A DNA stretch of 64,000 nt, taken from assembly GCA_946414465.1 (NCBI GenBank), contig CAMKOP010000001.1, forward strand, positions 116,714-180,713, given 5' to 3'. A program made the translations under genes and the position numbers. Below are positions 52,042 to 59,789 of this stretch, piece after piece (the stretch's first letter is position 1; the number at the start of each line of letters is the position of its first letter). The notes under the pieces were generated by a model. The model had not been told where the DNA came from. It made no database searches and saw only the letters and a list, made by a program, of their open reading frames with translations. This stretch comes from an uncultured Candidatus Saccharibacteria bacterium. Lineage in GTDB: Bacteria; Patescibacteriota; Saccharimonadia; Saccharimonadales; Saccharimonadaceae.

Positions 52042-52545
52042 ATGGCTCGTACAAACAGTGACGATTTGCTGATGGAGGATGATCTCGCTGCTGCATTCCT
52101 TAGTGACGATGTAGATGTCGCCGCGCCTGTGGAGGTTGAGGAACCAGTTGTAGAAGATGTACCGCAGGAAGAAGGCGAACCAGTCGAAGATGAATGGGTG
52201 GACACAGACGAGTTTCCTGGACAACTAGCAGTTGATGTCTATGAAACCGCTGACAAGTTAGTAGTAAAAGCTCGCACCGCTGGCATCTCAAAGTCTGATC
52301 TCGATGTCAGTATTTCCGACAATATTTTGACTATTTCTGGTGTATTGTCGGGGGGTGAAGATGAGCAAACCACTAGGTGGCATATCCAAGAATGCTATTG
52401 GGGTGAATTTTCGCGAACAATTGCGCTCCCTGTGCAGGTGCGCGAAGATGAAAATAGTGTGAAGGCTGAGCTTAAAGATGGCGTGCTTACTATCATGTTT
52501 GAAAAAGAGAAGACCGAGGCTCCAAAAAAGATTGAGATCCAGTAA
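52042..52545 (+). CDS. small heat shock protein (Hsp20/alpha-crystallin)
   Basis: A 167-aa holding chaperone. An unusually long, very acidic N-terminal arm (residues 5-57) precedes the alpha-crystallin domain (about 60-155): DVYETADKLVVKARTAGISK, LDVSISDNILTISG, and the closing VKAELKDGVLTIMFEK. The C-terminal IxI-type anchor reads IEI. GGAGG is 4 nt before the ATG. It interrupts the pilin genes but has its own promoter and terminator. Confidence 0.93.
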   Translation: MARTNSDDLLMEDDLAAAFLSDDVDVAAPVEVEEPVVEDVPQEEGEPVEDEWVDTDEFPGQLAVDVYETADKLVVKARTAGISKSDLDVSISDNILTISGVLSGGEDEQTTRWHIQECYWGEFSRTIALPVQVREDENSVKAELKDGVLTIMFEKEKTEAPKKIEIQ

Positions 52546-52550
52546 GAATA

Positions 52551-52574
52551 AATCTCCCTCGCAAGAGGGAGATT
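52551..52574 (+). terminator. hairpin terminator after hsp20
   Basis: AATCTCCCTC and GAGGGAGATT (10 bp) around GCAA, six bases after the hsp20 stop. Confidence 0.8.
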
Positions 52575-52585
52575 GTTATTGGTAA

Positions 52586-52613
52586 AAAATATCTCCTAGA
52601 TAGGAGATATTTT
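52586..52613 (-). terminator. hairpin terminator for the minus-strand pilin operon
   Basis: AAAATATCTCCTA and TAGGAGATATTTT pair over 13 bp with a 2-nt spacer and, read on minus, run into T residues. It ends the three-pilin operon and may also act on plus. Confidence 0.8.
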
Positions 52614-52622
52614 GATAACTCT

Positions 52623-52919
52623 TTATTGGTTGAGAATGTTGGCAATGACGAAGTTGACGATAGCAAAGGCAAGTACACATATTACTAAGCCGATAACGCC
52701 GTAAAGGATAGTGTCTTTGGCTTTTTTGACTTTGCCTGCGTCACCAGAGGAAGTCATATAATTAACGCCACCGATAATCATGACGATTACGCACACAATA
52801 CCTAGGACAGCGATAACAGCATTAATAATGCCAGTGATGTTTTCGACTAGGTTTGAATCGCCATCACCTACCGGGTTAACCTCTTGGCCTGTTGCGAATT
52901 TTGTAATTAGTTCTTTCAT
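52623..52919 (-). CDS. VirB2-like pilin, short form
   Basis: A 98-aa protein with two helices and no obvious signal peptide: VIVMIIGGVNYMTSSGDAGK then DTILYGVIGLVICVLAFAIV. Its loop, SSGDAGKVKKAKDTILY, is nearly identical to that of the next gene, so the two are recent paralogues. It is last in a three-pilin minus-strand operon. AAAGGACAA precedes the ATG. Confidence 0.85.
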   Translation of the reverse strand: MKELITKFATGQEVNPVGDGDSNLVENITGIINAVIAVLGIVCVIVMIIGGVNYMTSSGDAGKVKKAKDTILYGVIGLVICVLAFAIVNFVIANILNQ

Positions 52920-52957
52920 TTGTTGTCCTTTGTGATTAGTTTGATTATATTTTATAA

Positions 52958-53428
52958 CTATTTCTTAGAAAATGCAATATCATTTTGAACAAGGGCAGGG
53001 ATGTAGGCATCGTCGTCTGCGTCGTCGCTGTTTGTGCCTTGTTTGAGGATGCTACCTATGACGAAGTTGACAATGACGAAGGCGAGTGCGCAGATAACAA
53101 GTCCTATTACGGAGTAGAGGATAGTGTCTTTGGCTTTTTTGACTTTGTTTGAATCGCCTGAAGAAGTGATATAGTTGACGCCGCCGATTATGATAAAAAT
53201 TACAGCTACGATGCCCATGATGAGAATGATGGCGTTTAGAATGCTGGTGAGAGCGCTATCGAGAGTACCGGTTGTGCCACCGCAACCTGCAGCGGCTTTT
53301 ACTTCGTCGGAAACGCTACTATTACTACAAATATTGTCAGCAGCAAAAGTTGGTGTACTCACAAAGATATTAATTCCTAAAATGCTTGCGATGATGAGTG
53401 GCAGCAATCTAAATAGTTTTTTTGTCAT
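52958..53428 (-). CDS. VirB2-like pilin with signal peptide
   Basis: A 156-aa protein: signal peptide about 1-28 (ending TPTFA-AD), a short cysteine-bearing region (NICSNS and AAGCGG), then two helices, VIFIIIGGVNYITSSGDSNK and DTILYSVIGLVICALAFVIV, and an acidic tail. The start at 53428 behind AAGGAGG gives a clean signal peptide; a longer reading from 53455 does not. It overlaps the upstream pilin gene by 20 bases, so translation is probably coupled. Confidence 0.85.
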   Translation of the reverse strand: MTKKLFRLLPLIIASILGINIFVSTPTFAADNICSNSSVSDEVKAAAGCGGTTGTLDSALTSILNAIILIMGIVAVIFIIIGGVNYITSSGDSNKVKKAKDTILYSVIGLVICALAFVIVNFVIGSILKQGTNSDDADDDAYIPALVQNDIAFSKK

Positions 53429-54167
53429 GAACCTCCTTTGATATAACGGTTTCATTATTATTAGCGAGTATGGTATGTGGAGTAATTAGGGCGGCGTTGT
53501 TGATAGTGTTGGAGACAAAAGCAGTGATGATTTCGGCAAGAGCTACAATAATAAGTCCAAAACAGGCATAGAGAATGGATTGTTTAGCTTTTTGGAGTTT
53601 ATTGGGATCACCAGAGGAGGTGATGTAACCGACACCACCGTAGACGATAAATACTACACAGACAATACCAGCCATGGCAATGACCCATTGAATGGCGCTT
53701 GTTACCATTCCACCTGCATCGTTAACGCAATTGGGTGTTCTGGCGCAATCGGCGGTGAAGTCTGCGCCAAGGGCAATACGGATAGAATTGACAACGATAT
53801 GGGCTAGCATGACAATAGCAAGGCCGATAAAGGCATGAACTAGAGTTTTTTTGCCAGCGGCGATTTTGGCTGGTTCACCACTGGACATGATATAAAGATA
53901 GCCACCATAGATGACGTAACCCAGTACAAGATAAGCGGCAATAACGGTGATATCGGTAAGGATATTGGCAGCGATGGTCCAGATACCGGCTTTGATTGAA
54001 TCCTCATCGTGCATATTTACACCGCAGTCCCAAGAGGTGAGACCGAGGAAATTATTGCGACAATCACCGACGTAGCTAGCTGCGGAAACGGATTGAGAAG
54101 AAATGATAGAGATAGTTGATAAAGTAGCAATGAATAACGTGATTGCTACAAGGATTTTTTTAATCAT
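53409..54167 (-). CDS. tandem double VirB2-like pilin
   Basis: A 252-aa exported protein with a signal peptide (1-29) and two pilin units in one chain. Unit one is LGYVIYGGYLYIMSSGEPAK with VHAFIGLAIVMLAHIVV; unit two is VFIVYGGVGYITSSGDPNKL with ILYACFGLIIVALAEIIT. Cysteines between them (DCARTPNC) and near the start (GDCRNN, WDCG) could form disulfides. It heads the minus-strand pilin operon, divergent from the virB6-like gene. It may act as a pore or pilus-tip variant. Confidence 0.82.
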   Translation of the reverse strand: MIKKILVAITLFIATLSTISIISSQSVSAASYVGDCRNNFLGLTSWDCGVNMHDEDSIKAGIWTIAANILTDITVIAAYLVLGYVIYGGYLYIMSSGEPAKIAAGKKTLVHAFIGLAIVMLAHIVVNSIRIALGADFTADCARTPNCVNDAGGMVTSAIQWVIAMAGIVCVVFIVYGGVGYITSSGDPNKLQKAKQSILYACFGLIIVALAEIITAFVSNTINNAALITPHTILANNNETVISKEVHDKKTI

Positions 54168-54252
54168 ACTTTTATCTTAGCATAAATGTAAAAAAAGTCT
54201 AGTTTTTTTGGGGCAGTTATGGTTATGTCGTGTTTTTGACGATAGGGGAAAA

Positions 54253-54296
54253 AAGAGGTTTCACCTCTTGACAAAAATGCTTATGTGTGCTATAAT
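54253..54296 (+). promoter_or_regulatory. consensus promoter with overlapping palindrome, virB6-like operon
   Basis: TTGACA (54268-54273), 17-nt spacer ending in TGC, TATAAT (54291-54296): the strongest promoter in the window. A 7-bp inverted repeat, AAGAGGT-TTC-ACCTCTT (54253-54269), overlaps the -35 box and looks like an operator. A leader of about 55 nt ends with AAGGGAGG before the ATG. Confidence 0.82.
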
Positions 54297-54356
54297 TGCA
54301 GTACGCCTTGAAAAGGGCCTGTCTTAAGAGGTCATAAAGGGAGGCGAAAAATAACT

Positions 54357-57300
54357 ATGAGTGGTAAAAGATCCTCAAAATTTGAAAGGTTAAGGGCATT
54401 TCTGGCTGGATTTTTGGTGTTCATAGGTATTTTTACAGGGGTAGGAAGTGCGGCTTTGCAGACCAATGAGGTTTATGCTATTTCAAACAATGAAAATACG
54501 GTTTTGACAAGCCCAAGTGACAGTGAGAATAATAACATTTCTGATGAACGAACTGCTGAAGAAAATGCTGAATCTGATGAAAATATTTCTACCACTGCTG
54601 AGACTAATAATACAACAACTACAACTGATAACAAGAGTAAAGGTGATACATGTAAAGATAGCCTGGGGGCTTTAGGTTGGTTGGTGTGTCCTGCGACTGG
54701 AGCGATTGCGAAGGGCGTAGATTTTTTGTATAACTTGATTAATAATTTTTTGGTGATTAATCCGATTTCGACAGATGACGGGACGCCAGTTTATGAGATT
54801 TGGAAATACTGTCGTGGTGTTACGAATGTTGTGTTTATTATCTTTCTTTTAATTGTAATTTATTCACAAATTACGGGGATTGGAATTTCTAATTACGGAA
54901 TTAAAAAATCATTACCGAAGCTGATTGTAGCAGCAATTTTGGTAAACCTTAGTTTTATTATCTGTTTATTAGCAGTGGATGCGTCGAATATTATTGGAAA
55001 TAGTTTGAGGGGATTATTTAATTCTGTTCAGGAGACAGTATTAGCGAACAATTCGATAGAGGTTGGCGCGGCTTCATATACAGGGATGTATAGTGCGATT
55101 GCAGGTGGAACGGCATTAGCAATTGGTGGAGCAGCAATTGCGTTTGATGCTGGGGCGATTTGGATGTTGATACCGACGGCGCTTGGAGCTTTGGTAGCGG
55201 CAGTTACAGGTTTAATTACAATTGCACTTCGGCAAGCGGTGGTAGTGCTTTTGATCATGATTGCACCGCTAGCGATGGTAGCAAATATTTTACCTAATAC
55301 AGAGAAATGGTTTAAAAAATGGAAAGATTTGCTGACGAAGATGTTGGTATTTTACCCGATGTTTTCGTTGTTATTTGGAGCGTCGAGTTTGGCTGGATTT
55401 GCGATTATGATGAGTGCTAAGAGTGGTTGGGGATTGCTACTTGGTACAGCGGTGCAGATTTTCCCATTATTCTTCTCGTGGTCGCTGATGAAGATGTCTG
55501 GTACATTCCTTGGCGATATTAATTCGAAGGTGCGTGGATTGGCGGCCAGACCGCTTGCAACGAATCGTGCATGGGCAGAATCGCATCGTGCTTTAACGCA
55601 GAAGAATAATATGGATAAAAAAGCATATACACCGAGTCTGAAATTGATGCAATTTATGACTGACCAAAAGACGATACGAGAAGCGAAGACTAGTAAATAT
55701 GCTGAGTCGGTGAGAAATCGTGGGTTGGCTAAGTATTCTCTTTCTCACTACAATAAAGATGGCAGTATTTCGAAATTTGGTGAGCAAGAGTATGAAATGC
55801 AGAAACGAAATATTCGTTATCAGCAGGCTATTAACATGGATGCAAATAACTTTAATCGCGGACTATCTGGTTTTAATAGTGGTTATAAGAGCACTATTGC
55901 TAAGATGAAAAAAGACTTTGATACTTCGTCGGGTGTCTTTTCGCGCGAGATTGTGGGTAGTACTTCGGAAGAAAGACTTAAGAATCTTGATGATGCAACG
56001 GTGAAGGCTTCAGATAGCTTGAAGATGGAGCTAGCACGTGGAGCTAAGATCGAATATGAGAATGCTAAAGGATTCCATGATAGAATTTCGAATGCTGTAA
56101 ATGCGCATGTTGATTTAGAAGCAATTAATTCTGGAAATGTAAGACACCAGCTTCATAATGTGCTTGGTGATAGTGATAATATTGAGCGATATAGGAACAT
56201 GGTTGGGATTATGGAAGGTAAGACGATTGATACGAACTTTATTTCTGCTGATGCAGCGCATTCGTTTAAGGCTCAATCGCAAATTGTACGTGGGAAGTTT
56301 GAAGATTTGTTTAGCTATACGGCACCAACACAAGACGTGGTTAACCTACTTAGTGAGCTTACGAAAAATAAGGATTCGAAGAATTATATTGATCCAATCG
56401 TAGCGGGCCTTAGAACGCTTAATATGCGTGGTGATACTGACTTGATACGTAAGCAGATGGAGAATATCTTTGCTGACGGTAAGGTGGATTTAGGGACATA
56501 TGCTTCGCAGTCAATGGCAAATTTTGTGATGTTCGATGTGAAAGGTAAAGATCCATTTTTGAGACGATTCGGTAAGTATATTAATCTTGAGACGGCGAAA
56601 ATGTATAATGAAGCAGACCCTGAAGATCGACGTACAAGAAAAGATATCTCGTTTTATGAGTATGTGAATGGTGAATATATAGACCATGACGAAGACGGCA
56701 ATGTGATTTATGATGAAGGAGGTCGGCCGAAAATCCGAAAGGTTAGACGTGGGGCCAAGACACTTCTAAAAGGTACTTCATTTAAAGATATTGAGCGCAC
56801 AGCAATTGATAACATGAATCAAGCAATTAGAGAGAATTCGGTGGATCTTAGTATTGATGAAGACGGTAATGAAGTAAGAACATTTAATTACGATAAGTTC
56901 AAAAAGAACCAAGAAGAAATTTGGGATGCAATTATGCCTAATATTATTGGCGATCAATTTTCGTACTTAAGTGGTAGTGAGCAAATTGTGGCGCTTGGTA
57001 AAGGATTAACTGGTATGAATTTGAAAAACCATACATTTGATTGGGAGGGGATATTTGGGAAAAATCTTGCCGATTCATTGACGCCTGAGCAGAAGAAAGA
57101 CTATGTTGATTTCTTGAATAAGCGTACAAAGGTTTTCCTTGGTGGTCAAGTGCCATCTCAGATTGCGAGGACAAAGACAGATATCCTAGAATCTGTAAGA
57201 CATCAATATGCATTTAAAGACGCCATAGATAATGATGAAGAATTCTTCCAAAGGGCTAGTAGAAGTGGTTTCAAAATGTCGAATGATGAATATAAAGAGT

Positions 57301-57815
57301 TTGAGCAACAGCATATGGATCGTATTAAACAAGAGTTTGTTAAATCATATAAGGAAGATGCGCTAAAGGGCTTTGTGAAGATGCACCATAAAGGTTATCA
57401 AGGTGAAGCTAAAGATGGGCTTATTCAATTATTAAATCCAGATGAGTTATATCAACAATATTTTGGTAACAGTGGAAATAATAATCAAAGTCGACGTGAG
57501 CGTCGTGATATGGATGATGATGAAGATGATGGCATGCCAGTGAGTATTGTTGATGGTGTTGGTGCTGATACGGGAGGCCCAGTTTACAGTGAGATTAGAA
57601 ATAGGCTAGAGGCTATGTTTGATAATTATCGAGGTGTTGATGGACTGAATGTAGAGGAGTTTTGGCATGAGGCTAAAGAGTTGCTTGAGGAGTCAAGAGA
57701 AATCCCATCTATAGAAACTGTATTTGATGAAATCGAAAATAGCCTTGCTCAATACACTAATGTGTCTGAATTATATGCCTATTTAATAAGAACATTATTC
57801 GGTGGATTTGAATAA
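54357..57815 (+). CDS. VirB6/TrbL-like polytopic protein with long C-terminal domain
   Basis: A 1152-aa protein. A signal-like helix (about 12-38) and a Thr/Asn/Glu-rich stretch (45-95) come before six or so helices between about 150 and 390 (FIIFLLIVIYSQITG, LIVAAILVNLSFIICLLAV, LVFYPMFSLLFGASSLAG and others), the layout of the VirB6 inner-membrane channel. The remaining 750 residues are soluble, charged and mostly helical, with an acidic DDDEDDG patch near 1060; I recognise no domain there. It is followed directly by PrgI and VirB4 genes, which fixes its role in a type IV secretion machine. Start behind AAGGGAGG. Confidence 0.85.
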   Translation: MSGKRSSKFERLRAFLAGFLVFIGIFTGVGSAALQTNEVYAISNNENTVLTSPSDSENNNISDERTAEENAESDENISTTAETNNTTTTTDNKSKGDTCKDSLGALGWLVCPATGAIAKGVDFLYNLINNFLVINPISTDDGTPVYEIWKYCRGVTNVVFIIFLLIVIYSQITGIGISNYGIKKSLPKLIVAAILVNLSFIICLLAVDASNIIGNSLRGLFNSVQETVLANNSIEVGAASYTGMYSAIAGGTALAIGGAAIAFDAGAIWMLIPTALGALVAAVTGLITIALRQAVVVLLIMIAPLAMVANILPNTEKWFKKWKDLLTKMLVFYPMFSLLFGASSLAGFAIMMSAKSGWGLLLGTAVQIFPLFFSWSLMKMSGTFLGDINSKVRGLAARPLATNRAWAESHRALTQKNNMDKKAYTPSLKLMQFMTDQKTIREAKTSKYAESVRNRGLAKYSLSHYNKDGSISKFGEQEYEMQKRNIRYQQAINMDANNFNRGLSGFNSGYKSTIAKMKKDFDTSSGVFSREIVGSTSEERLKNLDDATVKASDSLKMELARGAKIEYENAKGFHDRISNAVNAHVDLEAINSGNVRHQLHNVLGDSDNIERYRNMVGIMEGKTIDTNFISADAAHSFKAQSQIVRGKFEDLFSYTAPTQDVVNLLSELTKNKDSKNYIDPIVAGLRTLNMRGDTDLIRKQMENIFADGKVDLGTYASQSMANFVMFDVKGKDPFLRRFGKYINLETAKMYNEADPEDRRTRKDISFYEYVNGEYIDHDEDGNVIYDEGGRPKIRKVRRGAKTLLKGTSFKDIERTAIDNMNQAIRENSVDLSIDEDGNEVRTFNYDKFKKNQEEIWDAIMPNIIGDQFSYLSGSEQIVALGKGLTGMNLKNHTFDWEGIFGKNLADSLTPEQKKDYVDFLNKRTKVFLGGQVPSQIARTKTDILESVRHQYAFKDAIDNDEEFFQRASRSGFKMSNDEYKEFEQQHMDRIKQEFVKSYKEDALKGFVKMHHKGYQGEAKDGLIQLLNPDELYQQYFGNSGNNNQSRRERRDMDDDEDDGMPVSIVDGVGADTGGPVYSEIRNRLEAMFDNYRGVDGLNVEEFWHEAKELLEESREIPSIETVFDEIENSLAQYTNVSELYAYLIRTLFGGFE

Positions 57816-57836
57816 TAATTATGCTATAATAATAGT

Positions 57837-58781
57837 ATGGCGCAATATAAGGTGCCTCAGGATGTTGAGGCGGACGATAAATTACTCGGGCCGTTTAGTT
57901 TTCGGCAGTTTGTTTATCTTTTGATTGCTGGTGGTTTGATTGCATTGGCGATTGCTTTTTTTCAGATATTTCCGCTTTTGGCGATTATTCCTATACTACC
58001 GGCGTTTTTCTTTTTGGTATTGGCTTTGCCACTGAAAAAGGATCAGCCAATGGAAACATATTTGGCGGCAATAGTGTCTTATTATCTAAAACCACATAAA
58101 AGGGTATGGACGCCTGGGCAGAAAGAGTCGACTATTCAGATTACTGCTCCTAAAATTGTGGAAGCACCTCGAACGCGCGATATCACTGGTGAAGAGGCTA
58201 CGCATAGACTATCATTTCTTGCTGATATTGTGGATACTGAGGGCCAAGCAATTAAGAATGTTGGTCCGAATAATCAGGTAAGTGAGGAGTTAGTGAAAGA
58301 AGCTAATACTACAAGTGATATGTTTGAGACTGCTCAGTTTGATAATCTTGAAGAGACGATTGCGAAGGATGAGAACAGACGCCATGAAGAGGTAATGAGA
58401 GAGATGCGTGAGGCAATTTCACAAAGTGAAAACATTGCTGGCGCAGTGAAAAAGCATGGAGAGGAAGAGGAGAAAAAATCAGTACAAGTTTCAGCGGTGA
58501 AGGCTAATCCTGAACCGTTAATGACATCGGTGAAGTTAAGTGAAAAGCCAGATTTTAATTCGTCAGCGGTAGTAACTCCAGGTACTCCTATACAGGTTGA
58601 GCCTGTGGAAAAGTCTAATCAAGTGAAGAAAGAATCCGATGAAAAATCTGAGAAAAGTTTACCAAAAGCGAGTATAATAGAATTAGCAAATAATCCTGAT
58701 TTTTCAATAGCGACTATCGCGAAAGAAGCTAATCGTATAAATGGAAAGGAAGAGGGCGAAGTTTTTATATCGCTGCACTAG
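57837..58781 (+). CDS. PrgI-family protein with extended C-terminus
   Basis: A 314-aa protein. Residues 1-95 match PrgI (VirB3-like), beginning YKVPQDVEADDKLLGPFSFR with two helices (about 25-70), and FLVLALPLKKDQPMETYL. The remaining 220 residues are charged and likely disordered with a helical part (EETIAKDENRRHEEVMREMR); PrgI proteins usually end near 110-130. TGCTATAAT (57822-57830) lies 6 nt before the ATG, so the mRNA may be leaderless. The next gene starts 3 nt on. Confidence 0.87.
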   Translation: MAQYKVPQDVEADDKLLGPFSFRQFVYLLIAGGLIALAIAFFQIFPLLAIIPILPAFFFLVLALPLKKDQPMETYLAAIVSYYLKPHKRVWTPGQKESTIQITAPKIVEAPRTRDITGEEATHRLSFLADIVDTEGQAIKNVGPNNQVSEELVKEANTTSDMFETAQFDNLEETIAKDENRRHEEVMREMREAISQSENIAGAVKKHGEEEEKKSVQVSAVKANPEPLMTSVKLSEKPDFNSSAVVTPGTPIQVEPVEKSNQVKKESDEKSEKSLPKASIIELANNPDFSIATIAKEANRINGKEEGEVFISLH

Positions 58782-58784
58782 AAT

Positions 58785-59789
58785 ATGAATCCACAGCAAA
58801 TGAATCCTAATACACCACAAGTGATTATGCCTGGACAACAACCAATACCACAGAGTGTTGCGCCACAAGTGGCGATGCCTGGACAGGCAATGCAACAGAT
58901 GCCTGGACAGCAAGTCCCAGTGCAACAAATGCCAGTGCAGCAAACAATGCCACAGCAAATGCCGACACAACAGATGCCTGGACAGGCACCACAAATGCAA
59001 CAAGTAGGTAATCAAAATGCGGCAGGGATTGGTTCAGCGGCGATGGTGGCACAAAAAGCAGCGCCAGTTTCACCAAATAAAGAGGCCCCATCATCCACAC
59101 AGGCGACGCTTTTAATATCAGAGTTGCGTGATAATGTAGTGATTATGAAAGACGGTTCGTTCAGGGCAGTGGTGGCCTGTAAGTCGATTAACTTTGATTT
59201 GATGAGTGAGGCGGAGCGAGAGGGTGTGGAATTTTCATATCGTAATTTCTTGAATTCGTTGAAGTTTACGACACAGATATTGATTAGAAGTCAGAGAGTA
59301 GATATTGGTCCTTACATTGAGAGGTTGTCAGAAATAAGACGTAATAATGACAATATGCTACTTGGCGTATTGATGGATGACTATATTAACTTTATTGATA
59401 TTTTGTCACAGGAAGCGAATATTATGGATAAATCATTCTTTATTATTATCCCATACTATTCTTCACCAGATATGGAAAAGGAACTGCAACAGACGAAGAA
59501 TTTCTTTAAGTCGTTTTCGAGAACAAAAGGCCCTGATGTAACGAGAATCGATCGGGCGACTTATGATAAGGCTTTGACAGAATTAACGAATAGAGTTGAT
59601 TCGGTGATGGCGGGGTTGTTCCAGATAGGAGTTCATTCGGTGCGTCTTAATACCAAAGAACTAGCAGAGCTTTATTATAACTTTAATAATCCAGATACAG
59701 CAGTGAGAGAACCTTTGGTAGATTTTTCAAAATTAGCAACAATGTATGTAAAAAAAGGTGATAAGCCAGAAGGAGGTATCAATGGCTAA
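58785..59789 (+). CDS. VirB4/TraC-like N-terminal domain protein with Gln/Met/Pro repeats
   Basis: A 334-aa protein. Residues 1-75 are repeats of Q, P, M and G (QQMPGQ-like units), then residues 105-330 resemble the N-terminal half of VirB4/TraC ATPases (LLISELRDNVVIMKDGSFRA, then FSYRNFLNSLKFTTQILIRS). It lacks Walker motifs; the ATPase half is the next gene, whose start overlaps by 8 bases. VirB4 is therefore split into two chains. The repeat arm could bind a partner at the membrane. The ATG is 3 nt after the prgI stop. Confidence 0.85.
   Translation: MNPQQMNPNTPQVIMPGQQPIPQSVAPQVAMPGQAMQQMPGQQVPVQQMPVQQTMPQQMPTQQMPGQAPQMQQVGNQNAAGIGSAAMVAQKAAPVSPNKEAPSSTQATLLISELRDNVVIMKDGSFRAVVACKSINFDLMSEAEREGVEFSYRNFLNSLKFTTQILIRSQRVDIGPYIERLSEIRRNNDNMLLGVLMDDYINFIDILSQEANIMDKSFFIIIPYYSSPDMEKELQQTKNFFKSFSRTKGPDVTRIDRATYDKALTELTNRVDSVMAGLFQIGVHSVRLNTKELAELYYNFNNPDTAVREPLVDFSKLATMYVKKGDKPEGGING
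58815..59005 (+). repeat. Gln/Met/Pro-coding low-complexity repeat
   Basis: Units of ATGCCTGGACAG and close variants recur about eight times, coding MPGQ/QQMP blocks at the start of the VirB4 N-terminal gene. The copy number may vary between strains. Confidence 0.85.

Noticed and set aside
51978..52205. Longer, Ser/Thr-rich start for comF
   Set aside because: This part is antisense to hsp20; the zinc ribbon begins soon after the ATG at 51977.
58704..59100. Minus-strand His/Leu- and Val/Ala-rich ORFs
   Set aside because: Antisense shadows of the Gln/Met/Pro repeat in the VirB4 N-terminal gene; no ribosome site or family motif.
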